Below the pieces are notes generated by a model, which was not told the origin of the DNA, ran no database searches, and worked only from the letters and a program-made list of their open reading frames with translations. Both the position numbers and the translations under genes were made by a program. Below are positions 53,900-62,415 of a stretch of 64,000 bases of DNA, piece by piece (position 1 is the first letter of the stretch; every line of letters starts with the position of its first letter). Origin of the DNA: an uncultured Planctomycetales bacterium (GTDB taxonomy: Bacteria; Planctomycetota; Planctomycetia; Isosphaerales; Isosphaeraceae); contig CAIYJE010000023.1 of NCBI GenBank assembly GCA_903926465.1, forward strand, positions 1 to 64,000. Reading direction: 5' to 3'.

Positions 53900-54712
53900 T
53901 CAACTCGCCATCTCCCCGACAGCAAGCCGGTCTGCACTCGGAAGCCGAAACAGGGCCCGGGCATTGGCCGTGGTAACCCCTGCCAGCTCCTCGACCGGCA
54001 CCCCACGAACGTCTGCCAGAACCTGTAACGTTTCCACCGCCCGTGCAGGCTCGTTGGTGCGTCCCCGGAACGGATGTGGCGAAAGATAGGGACTGTCCGT
54101 CTCAACCAGAATACGATTACCAGGCACCCGCGCCGCCGTGGCCCTGAGTGGGTTCAGTGACGGGTTTTTGAAGGTCAGCATCCCTGCGAAGGAAAGATGC
54201 AGACCCAGCTCCAGGAAGGCCAAGGCTTGCTCTTCCGTGCCGGTGAAAGAATGCAAGACTCCCCGCACCGGACGGCCAAGTGCCTTGAGCTGGTCAATGA
54301 TATCGGTCTCGCACTGGCGAGAATGAATGATCACCGGCAAATCCAGTTCGCCGGCAAGCTCCAGATGCTTCTGGAACATCGCCTGCTGTTCAGGGAATGG
54401 GGTCCGATCCCAGTGCCGGTCTAGCCCCGTCTCACCCATGGCCACAACCTGGCCGCAGCGAGCCAACGCTTCCAGCGAATCCCAGTCGCCCGCCTCAGAT
54501 TCGGCAACATGGTTGGGATGAATTCCAGCGGTGGGGAAAAGACCAACCCGCCCCCGGCACGCGGCAACGCCGGCCACACTGTCGGCCAGCGTTGTGCCCA
54601 CAACCACAACCTGAGAAACTCCCGCCCCGACCGCTCGTGTGAGTAGTTCCTCAAGCTGGCTGAAAAGTCTAGGTTCCATCAAGTGAGCATGTGTATCAAT
54701 CAGTTCCATCAT
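53900..54712 (-). CDS. tatD: TatD family metal-dependent DNase/hydrolase
   Basis: Metal-dependent hydrolase of the TatD type, 270 residues. N-terminal DTHAHL holds the first two His ligands, and GETGLDRHWDRTPFPEQQAMFQKHLELA is the characteristic block. IIHSRQ, HSFTGT and ETDSPYL complete the metal site. AGGAG precedes adjacent ATGs at 54712 and 54709; the second has the better spacing. Convergent with queE, with a 30-base gap. Confidence 0.93.
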   Translation of the reverse strand: MMELIDTHAHLMEPRLFSQLEELLTRAVGAGVSQVVVVGTTLADSVAGVAACRGRVGLFPTAGIHPNHVAESEAGDWDSLEALARCGQVVAMGETGLDRHWDRTPFPEQQAMFQKHLELAGELDLPVIIHSRQCETDIIDQLKALGRPVRGVLHSFTGTEEQALAFLELGLHLSFAGMLTFKNPSLNPLRATAARVPGNRILVETDSPYLSPHPFRGRTNEPARAVETLQVLADVRGVPVEELAGVTTANARALFRLPSADRLAVGEMAS

Positions 54713-54780
54713 TTACTCCTAGATTCAGGGGAATGGGCTCCAGACCAGGCTCAACCAGACTCGATCCGTTACGCATTTGC

Positions 54781-54810
54781 TTGACACGAATACGCGTTTG
54801 AGGGTATTGT
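54781..54810 (+). promoter_or_regulatory. probable sigma-70 promoter for the nusA operon
   Basis: TTGACA and TATTGT separated by 18 bases. This pair is close to the -35/-10 consensus and points toward nusA, about 280 bases downstream. A transcript from it would have a leader of about 275 bases. Confidence 0.5.
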
Positions 54811-54811
54811 T

Positions 54812-55006
54812 TTAAGGCTGAGGGGTCCGTGTCATGGAGTAAAAAGCTCTCTGATTCACGGCTTGATCGATTTTATCCAGCAATCCCAGCTCGATGAATT
54901 GATCGCGGATCGCCATTCGCATCTCACCGGGAAGCAATCTCCCGCGGCGATCCTGAGCAGGCGTTGCGTCTGAAGAATCAGACGCGATTTCGGGGGTCTG
55001 AACCAC
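54812..55006 (-). CDS. small protein, unknown, doubtful
   Basis: 64 residues, GTG start at 55006 with AGAAGG upstream. The second half is helical and protein-like (LLPGEMRMAIRDQFIELGLLDKIDQAVNQ). It lies antisense in the nusA leader region, where other genomes often have rimP, but it is not RimP-like. It could be a chance frame. No family is recognised. Confidence 0.35.
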   Translation of the reverse strand: MVQTPEIASDSSDATPAQDRRGRLLPGEMRMAIRDQFIELGLLDKIDQAVNQRAFYSMTRTPQP

Positions 55007-55091
55007 GCCTTCTCAGGCGGACGGTTCGTGTTCACCCCTCAAAAAGCCGGTGCTTTTTCTCTCCCGATGCTTTCCACTCCAGGGTTTTCTG

Positions 55092-56573
55092 ATGAGCGTT
55101 GACCTCGTCCGGATTGTTGACAGCATCCATCGCGAAAAGAATATCTCCAAGGAACTTCTCTTTGAGGGGATCCAGGCAGCGCTCGCGATGGCGGCCAAGA
55201 AGCATTATCCAGATGCGAACGAGATCGAGGTCAAGATCGACCGCGAGACCGGCAAAGTTTACACCCTTGCCGATGGCAGCCCGGTTGAACCTCCCGACTT
55301 TGGACGAATTGCGGCCCAAACGGCCAAACAAGTCATTATCCAAAAAATTCGTGAGGCTGAGAGAGACAGCCTGTTCGACGAATTCGTAGGACTTCAGTCA
55401 GACCTGATCACGGGCACGGTTCAAAGGTTTGAGGGGGGTGCCGTCACCGTCAACCTGGGCAAGACCGATGCTCTCCTACCCCGCCCTGAACAAATTCCCG
55501 GTGATGACCTTCACCCTGGCGAACGTGTTCGGGCCGTCATCAAAGAAGTGAGCAAGCGTGGCCAGAGGGTCAAGATTATCCTCAGCCGCACGCACCCAGA
55601 CTTTGTGCGCCGCTTGTTCGAACTCGAAATTCCTGAGATTGCCGATAACGTGATCTCGATTCGGGCCCTGGCTCGTGAAGCCGGTTACCGCTCCAAGGTT
55701 GCCGTAAGCTCGGCAGATACCAAGGTTGACGCCGTAGGTGCCTGCGTCGGGGTTCGCGGAACCCGCATCAAGAATATTGTAGACGAACTGGGCGGTGAAC
55801 GCATTGACATCGTTCGCTGGAACGAGTCACTGCAGGTGCTGATTCCCAATTCCCTGCAACCGGCAGAAATTGAAGAGGTGATGCTTTGCCACCTCCTGGG
55901 CCGGGCCATTGTTCTGGTACGCGAGGATCAGCTTTCACTGGCCATCGGCCGCCGCGGTCAAAACGTTCGGCTGGCCTCCAAACTGGTTGGCTGGGACATT
56001 GAAATCATGACCGGGGATGAGCTTGATAAGCTCATTGACAAGGCTGTAAGAATTCTGTGTACCATCCATGGACTGGAAGCAGAGCTCGCGGAACGGATGG
56101 TCGAACAAGGGATCTTGAGCTACGACGATCTCTCGATCATGGACGCCAATGACCTTTCGAACACCATTGAGGGACTCTCGCTAGACACTGCACAAGAGTT
56201 CATTGACCGTGCAGAAGAATTAGCGGAAGAAGAACAGGAAGAATCTCCCCGGCGTAAAGGGGGACGGCTGGCCGCCAGTGAAAACCTGGACGGGCCAGGG
56301 TCAGCCTCGAGCGAACTCACCCAGGAGCCGTTGGACGGCGAGTCCAGCGAAGAGCCGGGCGAAGATGGTGAGTTTAGCCCGGATGAAGAATCAACCACGG
56401 ACCAGGACCCCGTTCATGACCTTGCTCTTGCAGAAGAGGGTCTTGAAACCGAGGACCACGAGATTTCCAGGGCTCCAAGCGAAATTGACCAGGATGAAAC
56501 CGAACGGTTGATGCTTGAGGCCATTGAAGGGATTTCCGACGAGGAATCTGAATCCAGTGAACAGCCAAAGTAA
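55092..56573 (+). CDS. nusA: transcription termination/antitermination factor NusA
   Basis: RNA-polymerase-bound elongation and termination factor, 493 residues. An N-terminal domain (1-130), an S1 domain (about 132-195), then KH domains with GVRGTRIKNIVDELGGERIDIV and IGRRGQNVRLASKLVGWDIEI. A helix-hairpin-helix-like segment (about 325-375) and a strongly acidic tail (about 385-493) end it. The start at 55092 matches MSVDLVRIVDSI, the family start; the longest frame adds 14 residues. It is the first gene of a nusA-infB-ylxP-rbfA operon. A rimP gene, usually upstream, is missing. Confidence 0.96.
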   Translation: MSVDLVRIVDSIHREKNISKELLFEGIQAALAMAAKKHYPDANEIEVKIDRETGKVYTLADGSPVEPPDFGRIAAQTAKQVIIQKIREAERDSLFDEFVGLQSDLITGTVQRFEGGAVTVNLGKTDALLPRPEQIPGDDLHPGERVRAVIKEVSKRGQRVKIILSRTHPDFVRRLFELEIPEIADNVISIRALAREAGYRSKVAVSSADTKVDAVGACVGVRGTRIKNIVDELGGERIDIVRWNESLQVLIPNSLQPAEIEEVMLCHLLGRAIVLVREDQLSLAIGRRGQNVRLASKLVGWDIEIMTGDELDKLIDKAVRILCTIHGLEAELAERMVEQGILSYDDLSIMDANDLSNTIEGLSLDTAQEFIDRAEELAEEEQEESPRRKGGRLAASENLDGPGSASSELTQEPLDGESSEEPGEDGEFSPDEESTTDQDPVHDLALAEEGLETEDHEISRAPSEIDQDETERLMLEAIEGISDEESESSEQPK

Positions 56574-56728
56574 GAGTGAAGTACCTGAGCGATCCCCGGT
56601 CAGAGCTTCAGCTTGATCGAAAAAAACGGTATTACATGAAGTGCGGGGTTGGCAAAACTGATGCCCGCACGTCAGAATAGTTAATATCAGAGGTGGCGAG
56701 CACATTTCCGGGTGAGGAGGAGTAGCCT

Positions 56729-59700
56729 TTGTCCACGCGTGTCCATGAGTTGGCGAAAAAGCTCGGACTGAAAAGCCAGGAGTTGATCGATGCGATCCAG
56801 GAGGCCGGTCTGGATGTCAGACCCAGCCCCTTGGCCGGTCTCGATTCCGATATGGTCGAGAAGATCGAACGCCTTTACACCTCCCGGCCGTCCAGCGCCG
56901 CTGCGCCGTCGCCAACCCTTCGCCCCTCGCACACGCCTGATCGTGTCGAACCAGCGATCAAGTCGGAATCTCCGAAACCCGAACGCCCCATTCCTGATCA
57001 TCCAAAGGTTTCCGCACCCCGCATGAGCTCTGGTACCGAGCCCTCAACCATTCCGGGGGAACCGGTCGTCGCCGTGCCTCCCGTCGAGACATCAGCCCAG
57101 CCCACCACCCAGGCTGATTCGATTGAAGCTACACCTGCTGCGACCCCGGGCCCCAACCGGCTGACCTGTCGTCCTACGCCTGCTGCTCCCCTCATTGGTC
57201 AGCAGCCGCCCCGAGCCGCGGGAGGTGGACCACTCGCCTCACACACAAGACCTGCGAACGCGGCCCCGGCCGCTCGTGGATCTGGCCCGCTCTCGGCCCA
57301 CACTCAGCGGGTCCCTACCGGACCAAGTTCGGCCCAACGGCCGAACAGAGCTGATGCCCCTCCGTCAGCCGGCAATGTGGCCCAGGGTCCACTCCGACGA
57401 AGCGATTACATTTCGCCCACCGGAACCGGTCCTGCCGCCAATGCAACGCGGCAAACTCCGCCACCATCGGCCCCACGGCGGCCCATGGAACCGGGTGGTC
57501 GTCCTCCGGAAGGGCCTGGCCCAGCACGGATCAACCGACCTCTGCCTCCGGTTGCCAACCTGCCAACAGGTCCTACTGGCGGAATTCGCCGGCCTAGTAC
57601 CGCGCCACGGCCCACCGGCCCTGAAGAGCGTACGCAGCGGCCAGACGTCAAGTACACGCCCGCCCAACTGCTAGAGATGGCCAAGGCGGGACGGCTTCCT
57701 GGATCCACTCCCCAGGCTCCACCCACCGGCCCTCGACCGACCGGTCCAGCGGCTGGCTCTGGTGGTCGCCCCATGGGGCCCGCTTCTCAGCGTACAGGTA
57801 CGCTGGGTGGTCCAATTCCAACCGGTCCTGCGGCTGGCGTACCAGCGCCGATGATCGATGAAGAAGAGGATCGTGGACGTGGTCATCACGGCCGTGGTGC
57901 CGGCGGTGCCAATGCCGGCCGCGAACAGCGTCGTGCCGATCGCTCCAAGAAAGCGACCGATCGCAAGTCGATCGGTTCTCCGCTTCCCGCTTCGGCACTA
58001 CTGGACGAAGATGATTCTCCCGGCCTGCGTCGGTCTCAGCGGTCGGGCAACAAGCTCAAACGCCATATCATTGCTCCACGGAAATCCGAAGCGTTCGTAG
58101 AACCGCCGGTAACCGTGCGTGCCCTCTCTGAAGGAATTGGCATCAAGGCCACTGACCTGGTCAAGAAGTTGTTCCTGCAGGGCAACCTTGGAGTGAATAT
58201 CAACTCCACGCTCGATGACGACGTGGCGATGGAACTCGCTCTCGAATTCGGGATCTCGCTAACCATCGTCCATGAGCGAACTGCCGAGGACGAACTGCTC
58301 GAATCTTTCGAGCCGCGTGATGAAGACGAATCGGCGATGTCGCTTCGTCCGCCGGTTATTACCGTGCTGGGTCACGTTGACCATGGTAAAACCTCGTTGC
58401 TCGACCGCATCCGCAAGGCCAATGTGGTGGCGAGCGAGAGTGGTGGTATTACCCAACACATCGGCGCTTACCAGATTCAGCACCAAGGCCGTCCTATCAC
58501 CTTCGTGGATACGCCTGGTCACGAGGCGTTCACCTCGATGCGTGCTCGCGGTGCGAACGTCACCGACATTGTTGTGCTGGTGGTGGCCGCGGATGACGGC
58601 GTGATGCCTCAGACGATTGAAGCCATTGCCCACGCCAAGGCTGCTGACGTGCCGGTTGTTGTCGCGCTGAACAAGATCGACCTGCCGAACGCCGATAGCC
58701 TGTCCAACATCAACAAGATTTATGGTGAGCTGGCCCAGCAGGGCCTTAACCCCGCGGAGTGGGGTGGCGACACCGAAGTCATCCGTACTTCAACGTTGAC
58801 CGGGCAAGGGTTTGAGGAGCTACTCACCACCCTTGAGACCTTGTCGGAGTTGCTGGAACTCAAGACCAACGCGGATCGACCTGCGACGGGTACCTGTCTT
58901 GAAGCCCTCATTTCTGAAGGGCGCGGCGTGGTTGCTACCGTGCTGGTTCAAGACGGTACGCTGCGGGTTGGTGACGTAATGGTGTGCGGAGACGGCTACG
59001 GCCGCGTTCGGGCCCTGCTCAATGATCAGGGACAGAGCGTGACCGAGGCTGGTCCTTCGACACCGGTTGAGGTTTCCGGTCTGGATTCCGTGCCAACCGC
59101 CGGCGAGAAGTTCGCGGTTGTCGAAGAGATTTCCCAGGCTCGTGAAATTGCCGAAACCCGGCGTGATCGTGGTCGAGGTGCAGCGCTCACCGAACGTCAG
59201 CCTTTGACGCTTGAGAACGTTTACACCCGGATGTCTGAGCAGAAGGTCAAGACCCTCAACCTGATTCTTAAAGCCGACGTGCAGGGTTCCATTGAAGCCC
59301 TCACCAAGGAACTTGAGAAACTGCGCAACGATGAAGTTCCCATTCGCATCCTGCTCAAGGCTGTGGGTGGAATCACCGAAAGCGATGTCACCCTGGCTGA
59401 AGCGTCTGACGCCATCATCATTGGTTTCCGGGTTGCCCCAGACGACCGAGCGATGACCCAGGCTGAAGAGAAAAAGATCGACCTTCGTCGATACGACATC
59501 ATCTATCAGGTCACAGATGAGATCAAGAAGGCCGTTGAAGGGATGCTGGTTCCGGACGTGAAAGACGTCCACCTGGGCCGAGCAACGGTTCGGCAGGTCT
59601 TCAAGATTACCCGCATCGGTACGGTGGCTGGTTGCTACGTCACCCAGGGAACCATCGAGCGGGGTGCCAAGGCACGGATCATCCGCGAGGGTCGCGAGAT

Positions 59701-59860
59701 CTACAAGGGTACCGTCGAGGCTCTCAAACGCTTCAAAGACGATGTCAAAGAAGTGCGAGAGAACTACGACTGCGGTATCAAGATCTCCAACTACGATGAT
59801 ATCAAGCCAGACGATACCATTGAGGCGTTCCGAACGGAGATCATTCGTCGTACCCTCTGA
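56729..59860 (+). CDS. infB: translation initiation factor IF-2
   Basis: GTPase that brings initiator tRNA to the 30S subunit, 1043 residues, long for the family. The start is TTG at 56729, preceded by AGGAGGAG with 6 bases spacing. An N-terminal IF2N domain (1-52) is followed by a very long low-complexity P/G/T/A/R region (about 55-440) with PTGP repeats. A second IF2N-like domain (about 450-515) comes next, then the G domain with GHVDHGKT (P-loop, about 547), DTPGHEAF and NKIDLP, and domains II-IV. The linker is unusual in length and proline content. Confidence 0.97.
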   Translation: MSTRVHELAKKLGLKSQELIDAIQEAGLDVRPSPLAGLDSDMVEKIERLYTSRPSSAAAPSPTLRPSHTPDRVEPAIKSESPKPERPIPDHPKVSAPRMSSGTEPSTIPGEPVVAVPPVETSAQPTTQADSIEATPAATPGPNRLTCRPTPAAPLIGQQPPRAAGGGPLASHTRPANAAPAARGSGPLSAHTQRVPTGPSSAQRPNRADAPPSAGNVAQGPLRRSDYISPTGTGPAANATRQTPPPSAPRRPMEPGGRPPEGPGPARINRPLPPVANLPTGPTGGIRRPSTAPRPTGPEERTQRPDVKYTPAQLLEMAKAGRLPGSTPQAPPTGPRPTGPAAGSGGRPMGPASQRTGTLGGPIPTGPAAGVPAPMIDEEEDRGRGHHGRGAGGANAGREQRRADRSKKATDRKSIGSPLPASALLDEDDSPGLRRSQRSGNKLKRHIIAPRKSEAFVEPPVTVRALSEGIGIKATDLVKKLFLQGNLGVNINSTLDDDVAMELALEFGISLTIVHERTAEDELLESFEPRDEDESAMSLRPPVITVLGHVDHGKTSLLDRIRKANVVASESGGITQHIGAYQIQHQGRPITFVDTPGHEAFTSMRARGANVTDIVVLVVAADDGVMPQTIEAIAHAKAADVPVVVALNKIDLPNADSLSNINKIYGELAQQGLNPAEWGGDTEVIRTSTLTGQGFEELLTTLETLSELLELKTNADRPATGTCLEALISEGRGVVATVLVQDGTLRVGDVMVCGDGYGRVRALLNDQGQSVTEAGPSTPVEVSGLDSVPTAGEKFAVVEEISQAREIAETRRDRGRGAALTERQPLTLENVYTRMSEQKVKTLNLILKADVQGSIEALTKELEKLRNDEVPIRILLKAVGGITESDVTLAEASDAIIIGFRVAPDDRAMTQAEEKKIDLRRYDIIYQVTDEIKKAVEGMLVPDVKDVHLGRATVRQVFKITRIGTVAGCYVTQGTIERGAKARIIREGREIYKGTVEALKRFKDDVKEVRENYDCGIKISNYDDIKPDDTIEAFRTEIIRRTL

Positions 59861-59884
59861 CCGAAAAATCTCATGCTTAGATCG

Positions 59885-59919
59885 CCATGCGAGCCGAGTC
59901 TATGACTCGGCTCGCATGG
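59885..59919. terminator. 16-bp perfect palindrome after infB
   Basis: Arms CCATGCGAGCCGAGTC / GACTCGGCTCGCATGG, loop TAT, about 24 bases past the infB stop codon. No T-tract follows closely (TTGAATCG), so it may be a processing or partial termination site between infB and ylxP. Confidence 0.6.
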
Positions 59920-59967
59920 TTGAATCGATTCTGCTCTTTTCGCCCTGGACAACAGGCTTGCCAGTTC

Positions 59968-60246
59968 ATGCACGTGAAAAGTGTTGTTGTCTGGCTGAGA
60001 CTGACACACTGCTCGACTCAGCGTGACAAAGACCAGCGAGTGGAGCGGATCATGAAAAAACTCCGTCTCCATTTCAACGTGAGCACGGCCAACCTGGGAC
60101 CAGACCAGCAAGTCGATCTTGTGGCCCTGGGTGTCAGTTCGATTGCTCGCGATCGGCGAGAAAACCAGGAGGTTCTGGATCGGGTGGTCGATGCGGTCAG
60201 CGTGCACCCAGACGCCCAACTTGTGGGTGAGCCCGAGTGGCCCTGA
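59968..60246 (+). CDS. ylxP: DUF503 family protein, YlxP
   Basis: Small protein of 92 residues of the DUF503 family. It starts MHVKSVVVWLRL at 59968, with the family block RDKDQRVERIMKKLRLHFNVS and a typical DLVALGVSSIARDR. The start is not the longest one (59887), since family similarity begins at 59968. It lies between infB and rbfA, the usual place of ylxP. The function is poorly known; a link to ribosome assembly is suspected. Confidence 0.85.
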   Translation: MHVKSVVVWLRLTHCSTQRDKDQRVERIMKKLRLHFNVSTANLGPDQQVDLVALGVSSIARDRRENQEVLDRVVDAVSVHPDAQLVGEPEWP

Positions 60247-60300
60247 ACACAGACCCGACACCGTTTCCAGAATATTATTGGTTTCCTGAGAGAGAATTCT

Positions 60301-60705
60301 ATGGCCTCGCATCGACCGGAAAGAGTATCTGAAGCCATTCGTGAGGTGGTCGCCACCGCGATCTTGACGGAGATCTCTGACCCGCGGGTACAGGGGGTTA
60401 CGGTGACCCGTGTTGCCATTACCTCTGACCTGAGACAAGCCACGATCTTTGTCTCACTCATGGGTACCGAAACAGAGCAGAAGCAGGCGTTCCGAGGGCT
60501 CAACTCTGCGACCGGATTTCTGCAATCCCGGGTTGCGGCTCGACTTCAGATTCGCTACACACCCACTGTCAAGTTTGAGATTGACGAAGGTGTTAAGAAG
60601 TCGATTGCCATGACCAAACTGGTTGAAGAAGCCCTCGCCGCAGACCGCGCAGCTCATCCTGAAGACAGTTCCATCGTGAAGGCCGAGTCCGACACTGAGG
60701 ACTGA
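60301..60705 (+). CDS. rbfA: 30S ribosome-binding factor
   Basis: Ribosome maturation factor needed for 16S rRNA 5'-end processing, 134 residues. It starts MASHRPERVSEAIREVVA with the KH-like fold, then the family elements ITEISDPR-like (ILTEISDPRVQGVTVTRV) and SRVAARLQIRYTPTVKFEIDEG. GAGAGA precedes its ATG by a few bases. It is the fourth gene of the nusA operon. truB and rpsO, which commonly follow, are not here. Confidence 0.95.
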   Translation: MASHRPERVSEAIREVVATAILTEISDPRVQGVTVTRVAITSDLRQATIFVSLMGTETEQKQAFRGLNSATGFLQSRVAARLQIRYTPTVKFEIDEGVKKSIAMTKLVEEALAADRAAHPEDSSIVKAESDTED

Positions 60706-60778
60706 TTTTGCATGTCGATCGCTTCACAAGAAATCTATTTGCTCTCCTGTCCATCCTGACAAGGATTCCAATACTATC

Positions 60779-62077
60779 ATGGCCCCCTCGAGCAAGACCC
60801 AGCAAATCAGCCAGATTTCCGGTCTCCTGAAACAGCGGTCCAAGGCCGAACCCGCCGAGAATCGGCTCAGTATTCTTGAGGCAGTCGTGCTGGGAATTTG
60901 CCGGGAGGGCAGTACGGCCGATCAGGCAAATCAGGTTCTTTCCCGAATCAAAGACCATTTCTTCGACTGGAATGAAGTTCGCGTCAGCACGATCAAAGAG
61001 ATCGTAGGAGTTTTGGTAGGACTTCCAAACGCCGAACATCGCGCAAACACCATTCGCACCTTCCTTCGCCAGCTTTTCACCAAGACCTACGGCTTTAATC
61101 TAGACGCCCTTACCAAGAAGCCGCTCAAAGAGTCTCTGAAAACGCTCCAGGAATACGACGCCCTCCAGTCCGATTACGTTCTGGCCACCGTTGTCCAGCG
61201 CGCCCTGGGCGGCCATGCTATTCCAATCGCCGATTCCTCGCGCCGTGCGCTCGTGCGACTGGGAGCTACCGAGACCGATGTCGAGACATCCGCTCTCCGC
61301 TCCACTCTGGAACGCATCATCGCCAAAGCCCAAGGATGTCAGTTCCAAGAGGCGATCGAGCAGCTTTGCCAGGACACTTGCACCGAACGCAACCCAGATT
61401 GCCCCCACTGCATTCTACGCGAGATTTGTCCGACCGGTCTTGGAGAGACCGCCGTTGAAAAGCCCACCAGCAAGAAGCCCAAAAAAGGCAAATCGCTCGC
61501 TCAGATCAACTTGAAATTGGCAGCCCAGATCCAAACTCCCATCCTTGAGAAGTCCGGCAAAAAGCCCAAAGGCAAGTCCGGTTCCGCCGCCCCGGTCGAG
61601 ACGCCCCAGAGCGTCAAAGCCGCTGAGCCGGTTATTGATGCCAAGTCCCCCAAAGTTGCCGCCGAATCCAGCCCGGCGGCGGCCCCAGGTTCACCAGCAA
61701 CCAAGAAACCGACCAAACACAAGGTCGAGACGCCCGTTGAAGCCACGCCAGTCTCAGGCACACCTGAGCCTGAAAAAGTCGCCCACGGCACGGAAAAGGT
61801 TGAAAAGAAAGCCAAGGCCGCACCCAAGTCAAACGCTGCTGATAAGCCAGAACCCGTGAGCAAACGAGCTTCGAGTGCCAAGCCCGCAACCGAGGTTCAG
61901 GAACCAACGCCACCCCCGGCTTCCAAACCAGTAGCCAAGCCCCAGCCGAAGAAGGCTGAAACCAAGGCCGAATCTAAGCCTACTGCGTCCAAGGCCAAGG
62001 CGAAGCCTGTCGACGAAGCGGAATTGAATGGTGCCGACGTCAAACCCAAGAAGTCTTCGAAGAAGAAATCGGATTGA
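60779..62077 (+). CDS. endonuclease III-like protein with degenerate HhH and basic tail
   Basis: 432 residues. The N-terminal about 220 residues follow the EndoIII/HhH-GPD fold and keep the four iron-sulfur cysteines with normal spacing (C201-x6-C208-x2-C211-x5-C217). The hairpin region (123-137, LQEYDALQSDYVLA) lacks the GxG of LPGVGRKTA, and the catalytic Lys seems absent; D152 aligns with the catalytic Asp. The rest (about 222-432) is a Lys/Ala/Pro-rich, histone-H1-like disordered tail with many KPK/KAK stretches. It may bind DNA rather than cut it. It follows rbfA by 73 bases and is probably in the operon. Confidence 0.8.
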   Translation: MAPSSKTQQISQISGLLKQRSKAEPAENRLSILEAVVLGICREGSTADQANQVLSRIKDHFFDWNEVRVSTIKEIVGVLVGLPNAEHRANTIRTFLRQLFTKTYGFNLDALTKKPLKESLKTLQEYDALQSDYVLATVVQRALGGHAIPIADSSRRALVRLGATETDVETSALRSTLERIIAKAQGCQFQEAIEQLCQDTCTERNPDCPHCILREICPTGLGETAVEKPTSKKPKKGKSLAQINLKLAAQIQTPILEKSGKKPKGKSGSAAPVETPQSVKAAEPVIDAKSPKVAAESSPAAAPGSPATKKPTKHKVETPVEATPVSGTPEPEKVAHGTEKVEKKAKAAPKSNAADKPEPVSKRASSAKPATEVQEPTPPPASKPVAKPQPKKAETKAESKPTASKAKAKPVDEAELNGADVKPKKSSKKKSD

Positions 62078-62415
62078 CCTCACTCCGTGGATTCTCTGGA
62101 TTCGTGATTTCGGCGAGGGAGAGGGTGAAACCTATCCCTCGCCGTTCGCGTTGAACCTCCCAAGCACTTGCTGGTGCAAACTCTGTTTGCTGGCTGACCC
62201 ATTTCTTGGATAGCACTCAGACTTCTCGGACCTGGCTTTGCAGCTTGAGACCTGATCTGGTCTTGGTGGGGCTCCAACTGGCCTCAGATTGAGCTGTCGT
62301 CCCGATTTGGTGCCGGCGGGCGTTGAACGCTGGCTGGCATCACCCGTTGGGCTTTGCTAAGATTTTGCTGTGATGGAAAAGTCTTTTTTCACGCAAAGCC
62401 CGAGGACTGGTAGCT
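62078..62415. other. intergenic region with a hairpin
   Basis: 338 bases between the EndoIII-like gene and the next gene. A perfect 10-bp stem (CGGCGAGGGA / TCCCTCGCCG, 62111-62144) sits right after the stop. Nothing else is recognised; a promoter for the last gene is likely near the end. Confidence 0.5.
62111..62144. terminator. hairpin after the EndoIII-like gene
   Basis: Perfect 10-bp stem with a 14-base loop, about 35 bases past the stop codon. No clear T-tract follows (TTCGCG), so termination strength is uncertain. Confidence 0.55.
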
